DNA from: Rhizophagus irregularis | Taxonomy: Eukaryota > Glomeromycota > Glomeromycetes > Glomerales > Glomeraceae | NCBI RefSeq assembly: GCF_026210795.1 | Contig: NC_089437.1 | Coordinates: 4,402,001 to 4,466,000, forward strand | DNA length: 64,000 nucleotides | Reading direction: 5' to 3' | Shown: positions 50,606 through 64,000 of the stretch, in pieces | Layout: each line of letters opens with the position of its first letter | Position numbering within the stretch: the first letter of the stretch is position 1 | Made by a program: the position numbers and the translations under genes | The notes under the pieces: model-generated | The model's database searches: none | What the model was told of the DNA's origin: nothing | What the model saw: the letters and a program-made list of their open reading frames with translations, nothing else

Positions 50606-51768
50606 ATGACGGATTTGGCTTTTGAATTTAATATGGCAACTAAATCGTTAAAAACTTCGATTATAACTTCAGTAATATCTCTCGGGATTATTTTTACATT
50701 ATCTACAGAAATAATATATCTTATTCTCAATACTTATTTATCAAAAGAAGTGTAAGTAATAAGCTTTTTTTTTTACTTAAGCTAAAAATAATTGAAATGA
50801 TTTTATCTTTAATTTTATCAGGAAAAATTTTCTGAAATTTCCAAGGACTTTGAAAGATGTTAAAATACTTTATGATGCTTTAACAGGCCATGAAAACAAT
50901 AATATTCATGTTTTAATATGTTACGTTGCAACTTATATATTGTAAGTACAAAAATTCTTTTTATTGTTTTCCTTTCTTTGATTTTTGATTTACTTTTTTG
51001 CCTTTTTTAGTTTACAATCTTTTTCATTACCAGGGAGTGTAATGCTTAGTGTATTGGGAGGAACTTTATGGGGAAGTTGGAATGCTTTAATACTTGTTAG
51101 TTTTGTAAGTAAGATTCAATTTTTGTTTTTTATTATTTGTTTATTAATTTTTTTTTTTTGGACTCTATTCGGCAAAAGTGTTCGGGTACGGGCTCAACTA
51201 TTTGTTACTTGTTGTCTTATTATTTAGGGCAACCAATAATACAGAACTATTTATCTGAGCGCATGGAACGTTGGAATGAGAAAGTTTGTAATATCTTTGA
51301 TGAATTAATTATTTATATTCTAATAAGTTTAATCCCTTTCTCCAATCAAACTCTTATAATTAGCTAAATGCTCATAGAAAGGGATTATTTTCATATATTA
51401 TATTTCTTAAAACAACACCTTTCTTACCCAATTGGTTTATAAATATAGCATCACCTCATCTAGGAGTTGGTGTTGGAGTGTTTTATTGGGCAACTTTCTT
51501 TGGTATTAAATATATATCAATACTCTAAATAATGTTTATTTAATATAGGTATATTCTAAATCGATTTTTCATTTTTTAAGGTGTTGCACCATTATCATTT
51601 ATTCATATTCAAGCTGGAGATACAATTCACAGACTATCAGAAACTGATGAATTTACATTTTTGACTATACAAAATGTCGTTACAGTGTCATTAGTTGCTA
51701 TTGCAGCTTTAATTCCTATTATATTAGGAAAAAGATTTGAATCACAAGAAAAGAGCAAAGTTGGTTAA
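50606..51768 (+). CDS. TMEM41B: TMEM41B-like VTT-domain ER membrane protein, 6 exons, 263 aa
   Basis: Exons 50606-50751, 50822-50941, 51011-51104, 51179-51283, 51364-51502, 51581-51768; total 792 nt, in frame with GT-AG junctions (exon 4 ends at a gtttgt donor). The protein has an N-terminal membrane segment (about residues 17-40). The VTT/SNARE-associated domain then starts Y-I-F-L-Q-S-F-S-L-P-G-S98, followed by C-S-G-T-G-S-T-I-C-Y-L-L-S-Y (121-134), H-R-K-G-L-F-S-Y-I-I-F-L, P-F-L-P-N-W-F-I-N-I (174-183) and G-V-A-P-L-S-F (202-208), all landmarks of animal TMEM41B in the same order and spacing. By family knowledge these are ER phospholipid scramblases involved in autophagosome formation and lipid mobilisation. 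TMEM41A, or the Tvp38/DedA relatives, are less likely given the P-N-W-F-I-N match. It is slightly shorter than the human protein, mainly at the N terminus. Confidence 0.92.
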
Positions 51769-51850
51769 TGTTTAGAGATATTAAGGTTACCTTTCAAAAT
51801 CCCTTTAAAGTTTGTTTTGGACTTTTTGATAAGATATTATTATAATTTAG
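51769..51850 (+). other. 3' flank of TMEM41B
   Basis: Short AT-rich flank before the tandem repeat. No polyadenylation site can be fixed. Confidence 0.3.
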
Positions 51851-51852
51851 CA

Positions 51853-52200
51853 AGATTATGGCAATTTATCACCATCATCATTTCACTATTATTATTATTA
51901 CTATTAATTACTATATAATATTAATTACTATTATCATTAATATTACTATTATTAGATTATGGCAATTTTGGAATTCTTAATAAAATCTGATGTTTATCAC
52001 CATCATCATCATTTCACTATTATTATTATTACTATTAATTACTAAATAATATTAATTACTAATTATTATCATTAATATTACTATTATTAGATTATGACAA
52101 TTTTGGAATTCTTAATAAAATCTGATATTTATCACCATCAATTATTATTATTACTATTAATTACTAAATAATATTACTATTATTACTATCATTTAATATT
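51853..52200. repeat. Tandem repeat of about 135 bp, three copies, within 3' flank of TMEM41B
   Basis: The landmark agattatggcaatttt occurs at 51853, 51954 and (as agattatgac) 52089. The second step is 135 bp. The first unit is shorter because it lacks the ggaattcttaataaaatctg block. Each unit carries a catcatcatttcac segment and an att/act microsatellite. Confidence 0.75.
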
Positions 52201-53269
52201 ATAATTAGTTATATCAAACTCCATTTTTTTTTAATATTGTTATATTAACTTTTTTTGTTTCCATAATTTCCTGAAAATTTGGCAGAAACCGCTATAGAAA
52301 TTCTTTTATAATTAAAGAATTTTCTTCAAGGTTACTGACCATCATTATGGTCTGTTTGTTATGCCTTAGGTAGATCCTGTTTTTCATTCCTTTTTTATAA
52401 GCTTTTGTTGTCATAGAACATTGATCAGTTGTGATATTCAATTAATTGTTAATCTTTGGATAATGTTATGGCAATTACTACACTAGTAAAGGTTGTACAG
52501 TTATACAGTTATAATATCCAAATTTGTGTGAAGACCCTTTGTATTTTAGGACGAAAAGTGGAATTTTGAGTAGTAACTTTTATTAATTTGGTAATAATAA
52601 TAATAAAAAATGAAGACATACATATTGGATATACGCGTTGTTATGTGTGAATCGTTTCGGAAACAGCACAGAATCAGGGGTTTCTATAATTCTATTGTTT
52701 CAATAGGTGCTTGCTGTGCTGACAAATTGGGAAATAAATGCGATTGTTAAATTGATTTATCTGCTGCGGAGAAAGTTGTTTCATTATCATAATGAATGCA
52801 ATGAATGCAATAAATGTCGGGTGTTTGCTTCGTGTAACTACAATTAGGCGATCTTTGATCACTAATCAATGGGCCGCAGGCTGCCGCAGAGCGATTAATA
52901 ATCACCATTGCTTTATTTATTTATTTATTTTCGTTTAATTTTGTTTAAAATAGTTTTTAATTTTAAAATTTTATATTGGTAATTTTTTGAATTTCTATTT
53001 TATTATTTGGTAAGACGACATTTTTTTGCTTTTTATTACAATGTGATTAGAAATATCTTTAAAAAGACGTGTAAACTCAGTGGTTTTATCGTTTCTTTAT
53101 AATAAATGCGATACTTGGTTCAGCATATAAATAAATATCAACTGAATGATTACTTTTATTTTTTGTTTTATTAACAAGTTACATGATATTAGTATTAACG
53201 ACTTTTTGAATTGAATATAGGATATTTTTTCCGGCAATCCATATTTGATTAATTATTATATAAAATAAA
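52201..53269. other. Spacer between TMEM41B and the ABC transporter
   Basis: No gene seen. A patch at about 52610-52905 is less AT-rich than its surroundings. It contains the inverted pair cagcacag (52664-52671) and ctgtgctg (52714-52721), plus gccgcaggctgccgcag near 52872. It could be promoter sequence, a transposon scrap or a structured RNA; I cannot decide. Confidence 0.45.
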
Positions 53270-59789
<6,520 letters not shown>

Positions 59790-59993
59790 ATATAAAGTTA
59801 TATGAATTATATTCGATACACTTGTAATTTATATTAATTAATAGTCATGTCAATAGAATAGCAAATTGGGTTTATGAAAAATAAATGAGAATTGCATTAG
59901 AATAACAGAATTAGGATTTGATGAGATTGTTATGATTATTGTAAATTTAAATATATATTATGCCGCATGTACGGCACATCAATCTAAAAAAAT
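59790..59993. other. Convergent intergenic region between ABCC gene and MMS19
   Basis: Only 204 bp separate the two stop codons, so the 3' ends of both transcripts must be packed here or overlap. No terminator-like hairpin stands out. Confidence 0.5.
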
Positions 59994-62900
59994 TTAATCA
60001 GTTCGGGGTCCAATGAACAAGAACCTATAAAAGAAAAAAGTCAACATTTATTATTATGATTACTAAAAGTAAATAATGGTCCAGAAAATATTACCATTTA
60101 TTTCTGCAATCGACAGCTTGTTTTCTGACTAATCTTTTCTTATCATCCAATGCTGCACTTAACTCTCTCAAAATTTTAGATTTAAATGGGAATAACACAT
60201 CAAATGGTATGTGATTGGGTAGTATACCCAAACACTGCAGAGCAGATATACGGACTCGCTATAAATAAGAATTGTTATTATTTTAATTAATAAATTTTTA
60301 AGAATAGAATGATATTGTAAATACCATTGTGTTCCCTTTATCACCTTTTGTCGATGATAATAATAATGGTATTAAAGAGGATATATGTTCCGATATTATA
60401 TGTGGAGCATTTGCAGATATTATATAAAATGTATCGATAGTTGATGACTTAAGTTCAGCGTCAGGTAATGATAGGGAATGGATAAGTAAAGTAATCAACT
60501 TTAAAAAGAAGTAATCAATAAAATTTATATAAATATTAATATTTAACACCAAGATAAATGAACGAGCGATAAGAAAACAAAGCACTTACTGATGGCAGTT
60601 CGCTTAATAACACTTGTTTAGGAATATTTCTTAATAAATGGGATAGAGCAATTAAATAATTATGCTTCACCTCTACATTTTAAAAAACAAAATCATGACG
60701 TCACTCATGTTGGTTAATTCACTGATTCATAAAAATTTTTGCTTACCATCACTGGATAATTTGAATCCTTCAGCCAAAATTGGCATACAATAATTAAAGA
60801 ACCTTTGCTTATGCAGAGTCTATTACACAGATTGCATCATTTAACAAAATTTAATACTACATTCAACATATTTATCATTAGTAAAATATAAAAAAAGATG
60901 TATACCTTCACAACAGCAAAACTTTGTTTATTTAATAAATCACTTTCTCCAATTAACACTTCAAATCTTTCTGAAGCTCGTTTTCCTAACATTGGATCGT
61001 TAAATTGACTTGTTATTTGATCAACGCACCGATAACCCAATAAATGAGTGCGCAATATTAACGCTTTTGTAAGCTAAATATCAGAGAATTTTTAAGTATT
61101 TTGATTAAACCATTTGTTATATATCAGTAAATATCGGTAGTTTACCCAAATAAATATATCTAATGAAGGTTGCCTCATAACTTCATTTCCCGTACTAGAA
61201 AGCGCAAAATGATTCCTTAATTCTCCAAGAATTTTTGTTTCGACGAATTGATTCAACTCATTCTCTGAAATAAATCAAATATAAATAAAATAGCGAGGGC
61301 TTGTTGAATTTACAATGCACTAATTAAACTAACCTTGATTCCATTTATTTAGAATTGAAGCAGCTAATTGAGCTAAAGAATGGTGTTGGAGTTCATTCTT
61401 TGTATTCAAGGAAATTTCAACAAGATTCGATAAAAATTCTGAAATATTTGGTGATGGATAAGGAACCTTAAGCGAAAGATATTACTCTTAGCAATGCAAT
61501 CACACACATATATGTATTATGTATTATATAAAACTCTATATAATACGTACTTCTTTCCGACAAGACCCAACAGCTGCCGTAAATAACAATGTTAGGTTTT
61601 GTTGTTGAGAACTGGATTCTACCTAATAAAATTATAGATAAAAAGGAGCGTAAATTTATGTAGATTATTATGAATGCAACAAAAGATCTTGTTAAATAAG
61701 CTTACAGAAAGCGGATAAAATGTTGTACTAAATAATGCTTTCTCTTGATCTGAAAATCCAAGATAATTTAAATTTAAATTTCCTTTCACGAATATCTCAA
61801 ACATTTGAGAAATAAATATTGATTGTTCGCTAACAAGCGAGAGATAATATTTTAATAAACAATGTAATCTTATCAAAAAAATTTCCAAGGGAACATTTCA
61901 TACCTAACATTCAAGTTCTTTGTAATGACACTTATTATCCCGGCGACAATTTTAATCACTTTTTTATCAAAAAATACACTCTGTATCGTATTTTCTATAT
62001 CAGAGTTACCATATAAACTTGGTCCAATAGATTTAGTTAACAAATGAGGAATAATTATATCTACATAACGTGAAATATCTGAATGATGTGTCTTTTTTAA
62101 AAGTAAATTATGAAGAGATTGCAATAATGATTCTGAATATTCTAAGTCAATTTCAGCGGCTATGTTTAAAAGAAAAATATTTCAGAATTTATCAATTAAT
62201 TTATAAATAAATATCGTAAAATAAGATAACTTACACGCAAAATCCAATTTATTTAAAATTTGTGGAACATATGCTTCAAATAATATAGGTTCAATAGCCA
62301 ATTCAGACAAAGCATCCAAAGTTTTTACATAATTAGCTTTTTTTAAATTCATTCCATGAATATTATCAATTTTCATTTCATCTTTATCATAAGGTAGAAT
62401 ATCCAAGAAGACTGGAAGTGTAACCTCCAACACAATATTTGATTTATATTTAGCTATATTAGCTAAAGACTTTAATGCTTCATTTCTAATAAATGTGAAT
62501 TGAAGAATTAAAATAGGTGTTTAAATAATGCATTTAAAAATAGATGAGCGTCTCTATCTAACTTACGAAATTTCCTGGTCAGTTTCTTCCAAGACTGCTC
62601 GATTAAAATATTGTAAAATAATTCCGACTTCATCATCATTAAAAAATTGGTGTAAAAATATCATATCATGCAACCCGAGTAATCCACAAAGTCTTAATTC
62701 ATTATATTCATTTTGACTTAGTAAAGCTGAACTAAATATTTCTATATAAACATCTTTGAAAGATGATAACGGCGTGACAAAATCAGCATCTATAAAACCA
62801 AAGTAGAAAATCAATAAAGAATTTTATTGTATTAAAAAAACATTTTAGCGCGATGAATGGGGAAAATAAAAGTATATACCTAAATCTTGCAATGGGTTTT

Positions 62901-63846
62901 CGATTGATCCATATAGATTTTTGCTTGCCGTTATAAATACTCTTAATACTTCCAATATACCCTTTTTCCTTGTTGCTAACTCACTTTCTTTATATTGTTG
63001 TATTAAGACTCTCAAAGTAGCCAACATTACAATGTTAAAAGACGGGTCTATTAATTTTCAGAAATATTCAAATTCTTTCAGTTATCTTCTATCTTTACGG
63101 TACCCTCTCCAGAAACCTTTTGATTGTTTACCTGAAGCCATAGCACAATACATTAAAATCCTTCCACATGGTTTAGCCAATTTCAATTCTGGTTCTTTTA
63201 AATTTTCCATACATTCAGTTATAATAGTCTTTAAAAATTGTTGTAAATGATCCATTTTGTTTATTATTCCTGAAGATAATGTAGCAACGACACTTTTAAT
63301 GGCTTCCAATGCTATAATTTCAAATGAATCATCAGTAGCATTTACTACCTAAAATACAAATGAGAGAAAAAAATTAGATTCAAAAGAAATTTGAATTAAA
63401 AAAAAAAGTTTGTCAAAAAATTTAGTACTTCTTCTCTAAGATATTCCCATAATTCTTCCAAGTGCGGCACAATTGATTTTGCACCATACACTGGAGCACA
63501 TGATGCTAAAGTTTCCATCGAATCTTTCTATAAAAACAATTTATTAATATACTACCCTCGAAAAATAAAAATTTTTAAATATTATACCTTTGCATTGCCA
63601 GAACTTGAAGTTAATTTTTCTATTAATAATGGCATAGCAAGTTCGGCAAAATATGGTGTAGCTGACAAACATTCCCTAATAAATGTGTATTGTTTTAATA
63701 TTAATAATAATAAATCCAAATAAACTTATTCAGATATATTTTTACCTGAGAGCAATTTTTAAGTCATCAGCTGTTATACCATATGGATCATCAGGTGGTG
63801 GTTTAAATGTAATTGGAAAATAACAAAATGTTACCTCAAACAACAA
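59994..63846 (-). CDS. MMS19: MMS19 HEAT-repeat protein of the cytosolic Fe-S targeting complex, 5' part beyond window
   Basis: MMS19 helps deliver iron-sulphur clusters to helicases and polymerases such as XPD (family knowledge). Visible exons (descending): 63846-63746, 63675-63588, 63527-63429, 63348-63132, 63047-62880, 62789-62567, 62485-62235, 62159-61904, 61829-61706, 61622-61551, 61466-61334, 61264-61146, 61073-60906, 60819-60747, 60672-60590, 60498-60325, 60258-60095, 60024-59994; 2544 nt, in frame, 847 residues plus stop. The first visible exon reads C-Y-F-P-I-T-F-K-P-P-P-D-D-P-Y-G-I, the start of the conserved region near residue 210 of animal MMS19. The C-terminal HEAT part has L-L-F-T-A-A-V-G, L-T-K-A-L-I-L-R, K-Q-R-F-F, then R-V-R-I-S-A-L-Q-C-L and A-A-L-D-D-K-K-R-L-V-R-K; the last exon gives W-F-L-F-I-G-P. 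About the first 200 residues are missing, beyond 64000. No break is seen in the visible part. Confidence 0.93.
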
Positions 63847-63886
63847 CTGTATAAAATATATTTTTAAATAATTAATAAGATAATTA

Positions 63887-64000
63887 ATAGTTATTCAATT
63901 TGATTTCGGACTATGTCAGGAACTAGAATCTCCAACTAAATTGAATTTCCCGATACGACTACCCACTAACAAGACCCGGATAAATGTTTTTATCAAAAGA
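63887..64000 (+). other. Less AT-rich insert upstream of the first visible MMS19 exon, cut by the window edge
   Basis: The composition changes sharply here. The plus strand is open to the edge (F-D-F-G-L-C-Q-E-L-E-S-P, then F-P-I-R-L-P-T-N-K-T), and the opposite strand is also open for about 30 codons (L-L-I-K-T-F-I-R-V-L-L-V-G-S-R-I-G-K-F-N). Neither resembles the missing MMS19 residues. I have an uncertain recollection of this peptide recurring in predicted proteins of arbuscular mycorrhizal fungi, which would fit a transposable-element end inside an MMS19 intron. Confidence 0.4.

Overview
The window looks like nuclear DNA of an arbuscular mycorrhizal fungus (Glomeromycotina, Rhizophagus-like). 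The evidence is very high A+T content, long A and T runs, many short terminal-inverted-repeat relics, and genes cut into many small exons by GT-AG introns, most of them 65-80 nt. The proteins are fungal in type, and REC8 is closest to the fission yeast form. The genus is an inference; the fungal assignment is fairly secure.

Layout. 1-13.3 kb is gene-poor and full of small transposon relics and dispersed repeats. Its only gene is an intronless MBOAT/wax-synthase-like acyltransferase (5020-6408). 13.3-38.6 kb is almost gene-free and dominated by abutting A/T runs and many unrelated minisatellites, often with 9-10 bp units. It holds one intronless 139-aa gene (22920-23339) behind a long leader without any ATG. 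38.6-44.3 kb is a satellite-like block: 19-, 31- and 284-bp tandem arrays, a motif recurring about nine times, and a nested inverted-repeat element. 44.3-46.6 kb is spacer with a broken coding relic.

46.6-64 kb is gene-dense. I rebuilt four intron-rich genes exon by exon, and every model stays in frame: REC8 meiotic cohesin kleisin (minus, 18 exons, 629 aa); a TMEM41B/VTT-domain ER protein (plus, 6 exons, 263 aa); a full-length ABCC/MRP-type ABC transporter (plus, 27 exons, 1503 aa); and MMS19 (minus, 18 visible exons, 847 aa visible, 5' end beyond the right edge). REC8 and TMEM41B are divergent across 854 bp. The ABCC gene and MMS19 converge with 204 bp between stop codons.

These genes do not form a pathway: they cover chromosome cohesion at meiosis, membrane lipid handling, vacuolar/organic-anion export, and Fe-S protein assembly linked to DNA repair. 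The most notable points are an intact REC8 in a lineage long treated as asexual, and the neighbouring satellite block with an element copied along with its host repeat. No tRNA, rRNA or CRISPR array was found.
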